A program made the position numbers and the translations under genes. From Raphanus sativus (lineage: Eukaryota; Streptophyta; Magnoliopsida; Brassicales; Brassicaceae), in assembly GCF_000801105.2 (NCBI RefSeq), contig NC_079511.1, positions 23,583,792-23,647,791 on the forward strand: a DNA stretch of 64,000 nt. The letters are read 5' to 3'. Of this stretch, positions 10,076 through 22,398 are shown piece by piece (positions within the stretch are counted from its first letter, which is position 1; every line of letters begins with the position of its first letter). A model generated the notes under the pieces. That model had not been told where the DNA came from, ran no database searches, and saw only the letters and a program-made list of their open reading frames with translations.

Positions 10076-12873
10076 TTCTTTTTAAAGAAAAACTGAAGCA
10101 CACTATTGGAGAACATGTTAATTCATTTTTTGAAGAACTTCAAATTTTGAAGAAAAATGAAGTTTCGCAGAGATGCTTTAATAGTGAAATATTTATTCAT
10201 AATCTTCAGGTGGACATAATATCTTAAAATTACAGCAAGAAAACACCCATAAATTATATAATATAATTTCACAAAAAAAAACAATCAAAATTTTAGTGCT
10301 GATTTTTAAGAGATATTAAAAATGGAACCTAAAAATAGTTTTTCATGGTAATCATATTTTGATCAAATAATTTACAAATATTTTAAAATAGCATATAATT
10401 TTAATTAGTTATGTATATATTATACTTTATCATTGTTAAAAATATGTTTTCTTAATATTTAGTTTCTTTATGTATGTGGAACTTAATATACCCACCCAAA
10501 TAAATATGAATTATCATTTTAATATTATTTATAATAATTTCAGTTTACCTCTCAAGATATCTAAGGCATACAATGATTTAGAAGTTTTAAAATATTTTAA
10601 TTATTATAAATATTGATATTTGTTCATGAGGTTACAAAACTTTATCAGCTATACTTATGTATGTAATTTCCTGTTGATCATCTCTTTATTTCTAATATAA
10701 CTAATTTGATTTGACTTAGTTAGAATAAAAAATAATTATACTTGAGTTTGAGTTTGAAAGAAGGGAGTTTTGTAAATATGACTCAAAACTTAAATTCAAA
10801 TACAAAATAACTTATAAATTTTTTGGAATTTTCATTTGCACTATTCACTCCAAAAGTTCAGATTATTCACGAAAATATCATTATTATTTTTTTCGAAGAT
10901 GAGTTTTTTTTACTCTCACATCCTCATTTTCTTCGAGTATTTTACAAAATTGTCATTGCCAACAATACACTAACCACCATGAATAATCAATTTGAATCTC
11001 TTAGTCCACCTAAAATCGATTTACACTCATTTTATCTCATTTCTTATGAACTAAAAACATGTCATTCACTTTTTCTCTATATTCATCGAAAAACCCAAGA
11101 TTTTGATTCTAAAATTTTTATGGTTCATAGAGGCATTCAAACTTATGATTCTTGGTGGGTCGCTTTCGTTTGAGCTTCTTTGTGTTTAGAGAAGACTTAT
11201 GTGTGCTAAACAAGTTAACTCACTGGTTGAAGCTATGAAATCATTTTTTTCCATATCTGTCCGTTAGATCTTCTATCTTCTGGTAGTAGAAGACTTAAAC
11301 ATAAATATCCTGGTCAATGCATAAGTTAGTTTTGCAATTGAATTTTATATTCATTTCTAGAGATAAATTCTATGGAAGTCTTCCACATTTATTTGTTAGC
11401 AAAAGAATCTCGAAAATACTTGAAAATACATCTTGGTAAGTCGTCTAGGATAAACATGCTAGTTTGCATTTGACCGGATTGTGTCAGCAATTTGGAAGTA
11501 CGTAAGTCGATAAGTCATCCAGCAGAAAAAGAAAACTTCACCATAATTATAATTAGATGATTTCCATGTAAGGTGTTTCAGGATACTTTTGCAATTAAAA
11601 AATAAACCTTAAATATTTAATTTTATTTGGACGATTTACACGAAAGTCTTCCCGTAGACGACTTACTTTATTCCGAGATTCTTGTAAAATCTTTGTTATT
11701 ATAGAAGACTTTCTTGTAAGTCGTATACCAGAAGGATTCCATGTAAGTCATCCATATAAAATTAAATAATTATGTTTTATTTTTCAATTGCAAAGTAACT
11801 TGAAAGAAGTTACGTGGAAGTCATATAACTATAATTAAATATTGAAATTTTATTTTTCTGCTGGACGACTTCCTTGTAAGTTGTCTTGGAAAATTCAAAA
11901 TTTTGACATAATCCGGTCAAATGCAAAAATAACATGTTTATCTTAGACGACTTACCGAAAAGTCTTCTTTGGTATTTTCAAGATTTTTTTGTTAGCAAAA
12001 GTAAACCACTATTTACAAAAGAAAAACTTCCAAAGAAGTCTGCCGTAGAGTAGACTTGTTTGGAAAGTCTTCCTTAAATTTTTGATTACAAAAATGAGCT
12101 AAATGTTTAATAAACTTTCATTCTTGTTAATTCATGTATATTAGTCCATATTGAGGCTACTGAATGAAATTTATAACTTAATTGGTTATATTTATGAGGT
12201 TACCAATATTCATGTTTATTAAATTTTCTAGCTGATCTGAGCTTCTAGGTTAATTTTTGTAAACTTGTTAAGTAACTTTAAGATATGTTTTTTGAACTTT
12301 CAAAAGTGTTAAGTAACTTCAAGAATATCAAGTCATATGATTTAATGTGTCTTCTTAGATCATAGGATATATTTTTTTAACTTTCATCATGAAATTGGAA
12401 ATTTCAATCTTCACTTTAAATTTGAGTTTCCCACTTAAATTTTAATTTTCCGCTTAAATTTTCCGCTTTAAATTTAAGTCTACCGAGAAGTCTTCTGGGT
12501 CTTCCGGAATACTTCCCAAAAGTCTTTTAGTGAAAGTGTTATATTTTTGAACTTATGTAATGTTTGATTTTTGTGAATTTGGCTAAATTTTTTGAGGAAG
12601 TCTTCTCCCTTGATTGTAGTAAATTTGACTATTTTTATGTTATTATAATTTGCTATTGAAGTTATATCAATAATTTCTATAATGTCAAGTATTTTTGCCG
12701 AGATAATATTGTGGACAATGAACATATTTATTTACCAATTGTTTTCATTAATATCTCTTCAAATGTTTTTAAAAAATCACATCTAAAAGAATATACATAC
12801 AAATCACAAAAAAAAAACAGAAACAAAACTATTATAGATCATTCATCCACAAAGACAAGCTTGGAATCCATTT

Positions 12874-14340
12874 GATATGGGAGAAGAATCGTTAGAAGAC
12901 TTCCAAAAAAAATTCTACCGCATTATATGTTAGAAAACTTTCGAAAAGATTTCCCGGAAGTCTTCCAAAATCTGACTCAAATCTGAAAAACCTAAAAATC
13001 CAAAAATGTTCATATGGCTTCAAAAAGAGAAAATAAGTGCAAAATGTGATAGATTTACCTTAAAACACACAAAAATTCATATCCAAAAAATTTAGATATA
13101 CCTTTAAAAGAGTAGAAGATGAGAACCATGTTATAAAAAATTGTAAAAAAAGATAAATTAGTAAGAAAAACATGAGATAAAAAATGAAAAATTGATATAA
13201 ATTTTTGTATTTTCAAGTTTAACGAGATAAGAGAGAGGTTGGACCGTTGGAGAATTTTAGTTTGAAAAAAGGTAAGAGCTTTATGCAACAAGAGGTTAAT
13301 TAATATAGAAAATCAAAGATGGTAACTTACCAAAATGCTTAGATCTGTTATCAAAGAAGAGACATGGGAGAAAACTACGTCAGAAACTTACATGAACTCT
13401 TCTGGAAGACTTCTTAGAAGTCTTCTATCGCATTATATTTTAGAAGACTTTCCAAAAGTCTTCAAATTCAGATCTAGAGCATATCCAAATTCAGATCTGA
13501 AAAATCTGCATATCCAAAAAATGTTCAAATGGCTTAAAATAGAGAAAATGAGTGGAAGATTAGATAGATCTACCTTATAAAACACACAAAAATACATATT
13601 TAAGTGGAAGATGTGAACCATCTGATTAAAAATCTATAATTAAAATATATTAATGAGAAAAACATGAGATAAAAAATGATAAATTCATATAAAGTTTGGT
13701 GTTTTCAAGTTCAAAAAGATTAGAGAGAGGTTGAAGATTTTTAGTTTGGGAAATATGTAAGATCATTATGCAGCAAGAGGTTACCTGAAGAAAAATTAGA
13801 CATGGTGACTTACCAAAATGCTCAGATCTGTTATGATAGAGGAGACATGGGAGAAGACTTTGTGAGAGGACTTCCGAAAAATCTTCTGGAAATTTTCTAG
13901 CGCATTATATTTTAGAATACTTCCAACAATTCTTCCAAATTCTGATCTATATCTAAAAAAACTGCATATCCAAATTCATATTTGAAAAGCATGCATATCC
14001 AAAAACTTTCAAATGGTTTAAAACAGAGAAAAATGAGTGGAAGATTAGATAAACATGTATTTATAGAACACAAAAAATACATATCTAAAATTTATAGATC
14101 TACTTTTAAATGATTAGAAGATAAGAACAATGTGATTAAAAACCTGCTAAAACAAGTAAATTAGTGAGAAATACATGAGACAAAATGTATAAATTTTAGT
14201 GATTTAATGTTTAAAGAGATTAGAGAGAAGTTAGGGAGTTTTAGAGAGAAAAATATTACATTTTTGTTGCAGCCATTTGAGAGAAAAAATGTGTAAATTT
14301 TCCTTTATAAATGGAGACACAAATTTCTATTTAGTTCAAA
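12874..14340. repeat. Three tandem units of about 480 bp
   Basis: Units begin near 12874, 13371 and 13844, each at a GA(C/T)ATGGGAGAA motif (spacings 497 and 473). Each unit has, in order, a GAAGACTTCC-rich start, GCATTATATTTTAGAA, CATATCCAAAAA, GAGAAAATGAGTGGAAG, ACATGAGATAAAAAATG, AGAGAGAGGTTG and a ...GATCTGTTAT end. The copies are diverged, so the amplification is older than the 2.35-kb duplication. They form the core of the MULE-like element. Confidence 0.8.
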
Positions 14341-14667
14341 TATTTTTGATCGAGAAGACTTTTAGGGAAGTCTTCTAACCCGCAAATACTATTCATCAGA
14401 GGACTTCCTGAAAGTCGTCTAGTCCGTAAATACTATTCATCAGAAGGCTTCTTGGAAGTCGTATAGACCCTAAATATAAAACCCAAATTTAATTAACTAA
14501 CTAAACACTTCATAAAACTTAAATTCAACTAAAAATGTTTAATACACATAAAACTAAACACATATAGTTTTTTTTTTTAAATGTTTATCTTCCAAACTCC
14601 AACCCTAGTAAAACTACAATAGTACAACATATGTTACCAAGCCCTAAACCAAAGAATACTATCTCTT

Positions 14668-14882
14668 GAAGTCTTCTCATATAAGAGATCTTGAAAATAA
14701 TTTACAAATTTTATGAAAAATATTTACTCATCTATGTTTAAAATAATTCAATTTTACAATATCTTAATTTATATCATTTTCAAATGTTTATAGTTACATG
14801 ATTTTTCAGTTTTTCACCCAGCAAAATATTTTTCACAAAATTTGTAAATTATTTTCAAGATCTCTTATATGAGAAGACTTCC
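14668..14882. repeat. Long hairpin-forming inverted repeat within the MULE-like element
   Basis: The arm 14668-14725 (starts GAAGTCTTCTCATATAAGAG) is matched by its inverted copy 14824-14882 (ends CTTATATGAGAAGACTTC) with few mismatches. The loop is about 98 bases. A transcript would fold into a stem of roughly 58 base pairs. Confidence 0.85.
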
Positions 14883-15097
14883 TTGAAGTCTCTCAGAAGA
14901 CTTACGGATCCTCAAAAGAATTAAAAACTTCAGGAGACTTTACGAGGTTATATTAGTAAAAATGATTTCTGTTTTTTTTTTTGTCATAAGAGGCCAGTTA
15001 TAATTTCACTAGTTTTTTATTACTTTTACATTTGATTCAAGTTTGAGTATACTTTTGAGGTTAAAATCAACTTTTGAGTCATATTTGACAATTTCCC

Positions 15098-15806
15098 TTT
15101 GAAATAATACATATGTAACTCAATATATTCACAACATGAGTGACTTGACTAATCCAACTTATATCCAAAATCGAAGATCTGACTATAACAAAACTACAAT
15201 TTTATAATAAGAACCTATTTATTTTTGTAGATATAAATTACATAATGACTCAAACATATTAATAAATAAAAGATGCTATTAACTAATTGTTACAAGATAG
15301 TTTTACTTATACACATGAGACTTAGAATATTATCGTTATATTCATTTATGTAAATTTTAATCAAATTTAAGTTTTATTTTCTATTTAACTATAAGCACAA
15401 TATATATTACGTGAAACACAATCTTACAAAAATATATTTACATATCAAAGAAAATAACCAATCTAAATGCAAATAAGAATTTTATCAAAATTAACTATAT
15501 TAGAATAAAATATTATAGTTGAAATAAGAGAAATAATATACTCAAGTGATAAACAAATCGATTGTTAACCCAAAAACAACCAAACCGAATAGATATAACA
15601 TATCCAAAATCATATGTACGTATAATTAAAATAAATAATATTATTAGTATAAACTATACATATAAATTAAAAAATGTTTTAAAAACAAAAGTAAATATCA
15701 ATTGATTATAATATATTAATTTTATAAAGATTTATATTTGTGGATGAACACAGAATAATCAACTAATTTACTTTAAATGACATTTACTGCAGTTGATTCT
15801 CTATCA
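15098..15806. other. AT-rich spacer between two elements
   Basis: No gene or defined element seen; very AT-rich. Confidence 0.35.
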
Positions 15807-16453
15807 TCTATCTTATTAAAACAGAAATATTCTGTTGGACCTAACATTTATTTTGTAAGTTTTTAAATTAAATACACATTTTATACTTTATAGTAAACAT
15901 ACATTAAATCACTAATGTTCCTTTCTTTATACTACTATCCATGTTTCCAAACAATATACTTATTTCTTTATACTACTATCAATGTTTCCAAACAATATAT
16001 TTTTATACTACTATCAATGTTTCCAAACAATACAATAATTAATTTTAGTTATTTTTATATCTATCATTTTCTCTTTAAAATTTTGTAGAAACGTCATAAT
16101 TTCATAAATTGCAAAATAATGAACTTTAAAATTTGGATTATAAGATTACAAATTATGAAAATATTACAATTTAAATCAAATTAGATTACATATCAGTCAT
16201 CCATTAGTTCAATCGGTTAGTCTCGGGTTTTAGTGATTTTTTTATATGAATTTTTTAAAAACTTAAATTGAATTGTCAGATCTCCAGATTAACTGGTATA
16301 ATCACAATCGGGTTGAATTTAAAAACACTGATTTAAATGCAAAAATATTTTAAATACACACTCTTTAAAAATTACCAAAATATTTGGTAAATTATTAGTG
16401 AATTTTTCATCGTAAAATATTCTGCGCTTCCAAAGCGCGGGTCAAGATCTAGT
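15807..16453 (+). mobile_element. Non-autonomous Helitron, 647 bp, both ends visible
   Basis: The 5' end TCTATCTTATTAAAACAG (15807) follows an A; the 3' end is CTAGT (16449-16453) followed by T, so the insertion is between A and T as expected. A GC-rich hairpin (GCGCTTCCAAAGCGC) sits ten bases before the end. It carries three short tandem copies of a TACTACTATC(C/A)ATGTTTCC unit between about 15920 and 16030. No genes. Confidence 0.85.
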
Positions 16454-17270
16454 TTAGCTTAATTTAGAAACATAAGTATAATGTGTGATCTTAGAAAATT
16501 TGTGAATTCAACCCCTTAAGTACTACTTTGAATCTCCATTTATTATCTTTTTGATGTGCTTTATGTTCTCGACTACTAATTTAATTGAACTTTGATTTTG
16601 GTCTCTAAGCTTTTAAAAGCTAACATCGGTGAAGGTAACTTAACAATTGAGGCTGAAGGTAATTTCAGAAACAATAGGTAAATTATGTACGGATTATCTG
16701 GTTCGAAACCCTAAAACTAATGTACTCTTGAATTCATGCCTAATAAGAGTAATTAAACGAAAACCGCAGCCCACAGAAAAACCTTTTGTACTGAACTGAA
16801 TCATAGCAAATTCAGTGTATATACATCAAATGTGTTTGTACTCTCATCGAAAACTCTTTATCCATGGAGTTTTTGTTTCAACTGTTCGTCTTAAAAAGGT
16901 TATTAGAGTTTTTGTTTCAACTGTTTGTTTCAAGTGTGCAAATGTACAACAAGATCTGTGAGTATTAGTGTGGTAGGATAAATAAAAAAAAAGACGGAAT
17001 GTTGGTCCTATCCTAAAAAGGTTTTAGCAATAAAAAGACACATTGTTCCAACTTATACGCCAACCCAAAAGACACAAAACATCCATGCAATGAAGAAACC
17101 CGTATTTACCACTTATTTATCAAAGGTTTTTTTGATATACTTTTAAAAATATTTCTCCATTGCAAAACGATGTTTAGGTCTATGATTCAAATTATTTTAT
17201 AATTTAAATCGTATTTATCACTTATTTTTTGTTTGGGTAGAACACGAATATTTGAGGTTGAAAAAAGCTC
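16454..17270. other. Gene-free spacer
   Basis: I see only a short direct repeat (AGTTTTTGTTTCAACTGTT near 16868 and 16904) and no gene. Confidence 0.3.
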
Positions 17271-17271
17271 T

Positions 17272-18520
17272 TTTCCCCAGCAGAAGGCGAAATGGGCAAA
17301 CATATTACCAATTAAACATATCACAGAGCATCAAACTTGAATCATAAGTGAACCTTCGAAATATACCAAATTGATTTGAAAGAACCAAGACTGAGTATGC
17401 TAACCACATTGCCGGTCTTGAGTATAAGCACACATCAAACATGTGTTTCTAGTTTAGTATATGCAGAATTTGTTTAGTGCAAGTGGTTAAAGTTCACCAT
17501 GTATTTAGATCGAGAGTTGGAGTTCGAGTCCTTGTGATTTGTAAACTTTTTTTGGTAAGCTCATATAAATTGGGCCAAAAGAATTTTGTTGCTTTATAGA
17601 TCCAGAAGAAGAAAACCAAAGCCTTTTTTTAGGAAAACCAAAGTTCCTGTCTTAAATTTGAGATTATATTTTTGACAGTGAAACTGGTCTCTTTGATAAC
17701 CTCATCAGCAGAAGAAGTGGTACCTGTGCAATTCTTCTAGTTGAGTTTCCTTTTACAAGGATCATTTGCTTTTGAGAATTAGTTTTTTTCTTAAACCTAA
17801 AGTTAAACTCTAGTTTCCATTAATTAACTAGAATTCTTGAATTCAACATTAACCGTGCGTTGTGGATACTTCGGTTATGTTGTTACCTTTGTTAGCTTTA
17901 ACGTCCTTAACATTAAAGGAGTTTTCTTTTTGGTTACCCTTAAAAAAATTTACGTGAGTGGCTCAAGAACTGATTCAGTATTGTGATGTTCTATCTAAGA
18001 AGAAACCCATATTGATTAATTTGGGGTTGTATATTACTCATTGCAATATATGTTTTTGTTACTTTGGTTGGTTGTTCTTACAAAAAGTCACTTGAGAGTG
18101 GCTCAAGTTGAGTCAGTATTGCAATACTCTGCCTATAAGAATTCCCGATTATTTGGGTTTGTCTCTCTCACTGATAACTATTATTTTATGGGTTTTTAGT
18201 TTCGATTATTCTTCTTGATGACAAAGGATATAGAGAGGTTACTTGGGAGTTGGGACAGAAGAGTCAAGTACTAAGTTGGATTTTTATATCTCCATTGCAT
18301 GGATGTTTTGTGACTTTGGGTTGGTGAATAAGTTGGACGGCCAATACTATCCCATTGTGTCTTTGTATTATTTAAACTTCTTTTTAGATGACCAACATGA
18401 TTTAGTTTGTTTTTATTCTAATGTATCCTATCACACTACAGACCTTTTGTACACTGCGCATTCTTTCTTACAGTTGTTAACTTGTTACTATCATTTAGTT
18501 CGAATATAATTAAGGTGCCA
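17272..18520 (+). repeat. F-box-locus flank repeat, copy 1
   Basis: Sequence that recurs at 21770-22390 with 24778-25000, 29916-30109 and 31014-31290 (one copy split by insertions), at 34830-35045 and at 49190-49925. Recognisable marks are AAATATACCAAATTGATT, the TGAGTCAGTATTGCAAT stretches and GTTGGACGGCCAA. It lies just downstream of the F-box gene in both complete units, so it marks the duplicated unit. A tRNA-like patch at 17470-17545 (A box near AAGTGGTTAAAG, B box GAGTTCGAGTCC) suggests an old SINE inside it. I see no reliable gene. Confidence 0.7.
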
Positions 18521-18758
18521 GCAAACTATCGTCATTAGCTGCTTTCCTTATGTTCGGATGAAGGGTAAGGTACCATTTATTTATTTTATAATGAAGATTT
18601 ACTATTTATTTGATCATAGATTCTACACATGAAACATACATAAAAAAGACAATAAGTTTAGGCCTTCCTTGATTCAATATTAAGAAACACATATTTGATT
18701 ACGGAAAATAAGAGAAGTATGTTGGAAAATTATCGAAAGTTATTAAAGACCGAGGCGC

Positions 18759-19994
18759 TCACTCAAACACAAGCATGCAAGTCTTTGAGCCTCTTGCCAC
18801 AGACTCCAACTCCTTCAGCATATCAACTTTCTTTGCAGATTTTGAGAAGAATGTCGCCTTCTTTAGACAACTCGCATTTGCTAGGATGTACTTTGCAGCT
18901 TCTCTCTCTTCGTCGGTGCCGTTGTACTGTCTCCACTCGAAGATCTCCAGATGGGATGACAAACATTCGGGAAGAGAATTTGGCTGGTTCCAAGGAGCAG
19001 CCGTCTCGTTGTTCTGATACAACTTGAGAACTCGAAGTTTTGGAGTGTCTTTGAGTAAATTACACCAGTGGGAAGGACATGCATATAGCTCTAGGTGGTC
19101 AAGAAAGAGAAAGGAAGTAGCGAGATGAAGATATGGAGACTGTAAACACAGAGAGAGATATCTTGTTGAGACAAGAGAGCCTAGAATGTCCTCAGGTTGG
19201 TCACAAACAATGTTGACACTCGCCTTGACCAGCTCCGGCATATTACCAAACCGTAAATAGTTGCTGAAGCTATCCTTAATGCTAAAGCACCTCAAAGCAG
19301 GTGCATTGATCACAAACCCATGAACCCCTTCAGGCCTTGACTTCCCAGACCAATTATAGATGCATAAACTCTTCAATGTAGGAACATCAATAGTAAATAT
19401 CATCACATTGGTATACAAGCTTCTTCTCACTACCAAGTCTTCAAGAAGTGGGCATATGCTTAGAAGCTTAATCACTGATTCGTCGCTTGAGAATCTAACC
19501 GATAAAAGGTGGAGTTTCTTGACACCAATCAAAGAAACGTTAGATGGAATATCCTCAAGACTAAGTTTCTGGAGTATGAGGGTTTCAAGTTGTGGATAGA
19601 AATACAAGCTTTGGGGCAACTCATAGGATATGTAAAGCATCTCTATTCTCAGCTCTCTCAAAGAGCGAGCAACTGCATCATCAACCAAAGGGTTGATATC
19701 AGCGGTTACCGAAAGACCTGGGCTAAACTTGAGCTGCAAGATGTCTACACTTGATTTGCTTCTAATGAATAGCGCAAACATTTTAAAAGTAGGACGAGTA
19801 TCATCATATCTGAATGTATTTACCTCCTTCCAAAGAGACTTCCACCGTTTTGAAATGGCACTCGTGGCTATAACATCTTTACTAGGAAGAAAAGACAGTA
19901 TCTTCAGCAACAACTCGTCTGGAAACTCACTCAATGTACCCCTCCTACAAAACGGATTCCTCCTTGTACCCCTCCTACGAATCTGAGCCCTCAT
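18759..19994 (-). CDS. F-box/FBD/LRR-type protein (copy 1, intact)
   Basis: One uninterrupted frame of 411 residues from the ATG at 19994 (MRAQIRRRGTRRNPF). The frame stays open 20 codons further up but only from a TTG, so I chose the ATG. The F-box is at about residues 21-58 (LSEFPDELLLKILSFLPSKD, with the usual ISKRWKSLWKEV end). Leucine-rich repeats follow, with the plant hallmark LLSICPLLEDLVVRR, and an FBD domain lies near the C-terminus (HLEIFEWRQYNGTDEEREAA, then KKATFFSKS). Such proteins act as substrate receptors of SCF ubiquitin ligases; the target is unknown. Arabidopsis homologs often have introns in this gene type, but none is needed here. A near-identical copy with a frameshift lies 14 kb away. 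Confidence 0.88.
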   Translation of the reverse strand: MRAQIRRRGTRRNPFCRRGTLSEFPDELLLKILSFLPSKDVIATSAISKRWKSLWKEVNTFRYDDTRPTFKMFALFIRSKSSVDILQLKFSPGLSVTADINPLVDDAVARSLRELRIEMLYISYELPQSLYFYPQLETLILQKLSLEDIPSNVSLIGVKKLHLLSVRFSSDESVIKLLSICPLLEDLVVRRSLYTNVMIFTIDVPTLKSLCIYNWSGKSRPEGVHGFVINAPALRCFSIKDSFSNYLRFGNMPELVKASVNIVCDQPEDILGSLVSTRYLSLCLQSPYLHLATSFLFLDHLELYACPSHWCNLLKDTPKLRVLKLYQNNETAAPWNQPNSLPECLSSHLEIFEWRQYNGTDEEREAAKYILANASCLKKATFFSKSAKKVDMLKELESVARGSKTCMLVFE

Positions 19995-20325
19995 TGCTTT
20001 TCCAATAACCAAGGAACAAACCCTAAACTCACAAGGAACAAACCCTAAACTCAACCCGTGATTTTTACAAAAAAAAAGATCTAAATCTTATCTTGTATTT
20101 TCGATTGTGCTCTCTTCGTTTCTACAAAACTGTGTATCCCTAAATGTTTTTATAGAGTTTTGATATCTCAATGAGAATCCTGTTCAGACTTTACTTTTCA
20201 AATATACGTTACGTTTTAATGTTCAAAAAAAAAATATACGTTACGTTTTTTCATTTCCTCTTTTTATTCTTTTTATTTCCATCTTCAAAACGAGGAAAAC
20301 AGAATAAAACACCCTATTAAAAAAA

Positions 20326-20761
20326 TATTCATAGTCAATGTGGTTACCAGAAATGTATATATATTTTTCCATTTTATAAAAATTATTAAAATAGAGATGG
20401 ATTTAGAGCCTTAGATGCATGCATGAGATGTTGACTGAAAAGAAGGAAAACTTAACTAATGGAAACAATTTAAATTAGTATATTATAAAACTAGTAAAAC
20501 TAAAATTGTTCTCTCTTAACAGTTGGTTGGATAATAATCAAAAGAAAATATATATTCATAGTCAATGTGGTTACCAGAAATGTAAATATATTTTTCCATA
20601 TTATAGAAGTTATTAGAATAAAGATGGATTTATAGCCTTTAATGCATGCATGACATGTTGACTAAAAAGAAGGAAACTTTAACTAATGGAAACAATTTAA
20701 ATTAATATTTTATAAAACTAACAAAATAAAATTGTTCTCTCTTAACAGTTGGTTGGATATA
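20326..20761. repeat. Two tandem copies of a ~210-bp block upstream of F-box copy 1
   Basis: Units 20326-20533 and 20552-20761 (period 226) both run from ATATTCATAGTCAATGTGG to AACAGTTGGTTGGATA. The second F-box gene has only one copy (about 34450-34665). The block lies 330-770 bases upstream of the ATG, so it may affect the promoter. Confidence 0.8.
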
Positions 20762-20769
20762 AATCAAAC

Positions 20770-21614
20770 TAGGCCTGGGCATTCGGGGTCCCAATCGGGA
20801 TTCGGTTTTATCCAATCGGGTTTTGGTTTTTCGGGTTTATCAAAATCAGCCCCATTCGGATTATTCGAAAGTTTGGTTTGGGACCGGTTCGGGTTCTATC
20901 GGGTTCGGGTCGGGGTTAGTAAATCTTCAAAGAACCGGTACAACCCAATGTACTTTCGGGTTCGGGTCCCAATCGGTTCTTCGGTTTAAAAATATTTGAT
21001 TTTTACCTATTTTTTAATTAAAACATAAGTAAAATTGGTTTGTTTTGGTTTCAAATACCTAATTTCTACATTTTTGTAACTAAAACATAAGTAAAATCGA
21101 TTAAAAAATATGAAAGAAATATCAACCATGATCATTCAAAATCAAACGAAAGAGAAACATATTTATTGATGAAATAAAAACCAAATAAATGAAATCATAA
21201 AAAGAAAACAACGACCTCATGAAATGAGAAACATTGTTTAATAAAAACAAAATCTAAATCTAAATATTTCGAAATTCAAAAGCCATTTTTAACCATCAAT
21301 CTTCATGTAATAGAACCACCAACCTATATGTAATAGATAAGTATTTTAGATGTTCAATGTATCTTATTATATTTTGAATACATATTAGGAATTGAGATCA
21401 TGTTTGGTATAAGATCTTTCTGAAATTTTGAATGTTTCAGGTTTTATCGGATATCCATTTAAATTCGGGTTCGGTTCGGATAATACTCATAATCCGAAAT
21501 ACCAAAAAACAAGATCCATTTGGTATTTATGACGGGTTTAGATCGGTTCGGATTCATTTTTATCGGATCGGATTCGGTTCGGATTTCCGGGTTCGCTTTA
21601 TTTGCCCAGCCCTA
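20770..21614. mobile_element. hAT-type element with 8-bp target duplication
   Basis: Ends TAGGCCTGGGC and GCCCAGCCCTA are near-inverted copies. AATCAAAC is duplicated exactly at 20762-20769 and 21615-21622. The inside is rich in CGGTTCGG/CGGGTTCGG-type short repeats, as in many plant elements of this kind, and has no transposase. A related but partial sequence lies on the other strand at 63300-63535. The 8-bp duplication points to hAT. Confidence 0.78.
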
Positions 21615-21639
21615 AATCAAACAACAATATATGGCCACT

Positions 21640-22390
21640 ACTATATACGCTCTTTTCTTTCCAAATTTTCTTATATATATATATATTAGATCGTCGCTGG
21701 TATATGCTCCTTTTGTTTAAATATATTATATATAAAGAAATTAAAAATTTTACAGATTTATACCACATTAGGCAAAATGGCCAAACATATTAGTAAACAT
21801 ATCACATACTAACAAACTTGAATACAAAAAAGTTTCACAATATAAAAAATAAAAACAGAAATTATTTCATAGGTGAGCCTTCAAAAATATACCAAATGGA
21901 TTCGAAAGAACCGAAATTGAGTATGGTAACCAGTAAAGCGGTTTTGAGTAGAAGCACATCAAGCATACATGTGTTTTTAGTTTAGACTGAGTCTATATAT
22001 ATATTAAAGAAACAACATTTTATACAAAATATTTATTATCGCATGTGGATACAAATTCACCATGTATTTCAGGTAAATTTGATTTCTGCCTAGATGTCTT
22101 TTCATTCATAAGTAAATATATAATGGACCAAAAAAAATTTTTTGTTTGAAGGTCCAAAATTATCAGGTCCGACTCTACTAACTAGTAAACTAAATTGCAT
22201 AATAGAAGCAGAAAATTTTGGCCCGTTCTTGCCTTATATTTGCGATTCTGTTTTTGACAGTGAAACTGATTTCTTTGATAACCCCATCAGCCGAGGAGAA
22301 GTGGTTCATGTGCAGTTCTTCTAGTTAGTTTGCTTTTGAGTATTAGTCTTTTTTAAAATCTGAAAATGAAACACTAGTTTTCCATAATTA
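21640..22390 (+). repeat. F-box-locus flank repeat, copy 2 (left part)
   Basis: Matches copy 1 from about 17280 on (ATACCAAATGGATTCGAAAG, CACCATGTATTTCAGG, TTGACAGTGAAACTG). It is cut at about 22398 by the LINE-like insertion and resumes at about 24778. Confidence 0.65.
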
Positions 22391-22398
22391 ACTAGAGT

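Larger units (their letters stand above)
6824..11514 (+). repeat. 2.35-kb tandem duplication, two near-identical copies
   Basis: Copy A is 6824-9162, copy B about 9185-11514. Copy offset is 2362 bases at the left and 2352 at the right; a 10-base difference in a (TA)n tract explains the change. By eye the copies differ at only a few bases (for example C for T near 9340, and in a T run near 11245). Each copy contains a Helitron (6850-7723; 9212-10075) and the left end of a MULE-like element. A 116-codon open frame (8471-8821; 10823-11173) is identical in both but starts with TTG and has no recognisable domain, so I do not call it a gene. Confidence 0.93.
10763..15097. mobile_element. MULE-like (Mutator-type) non-autonomous element, 4.3 kb
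   Basis: The left end GGGAGTTTTGTAAATATGAC and the inverted right end (plus strand ...GAGTCATATTTGACAATTTCCC, ending at 15097) share the core ATGACTCAAAA-GTT in inverted orientation. They resemble Brassicaceae MULE ends. Flanking 10-mers TTTGAAAGAA (left) and TTTGAAATAA (right) differ at one base and may be the target duplication. No transposase is visible. The interior from about 11.5 kb on is dominated by GAAGACTT/AAGTCTTC motifs in both orientations and by a three-unit tandem repeat. The class is inferred from termini and duplication length. Confidence 0.6.

Noticed and set aside
17470..17545. tRNA gene on the plus strand
   Set aside because: Box-like motifs only; the same region recurs diverged in the flank repeats, consistent with an old SINE.
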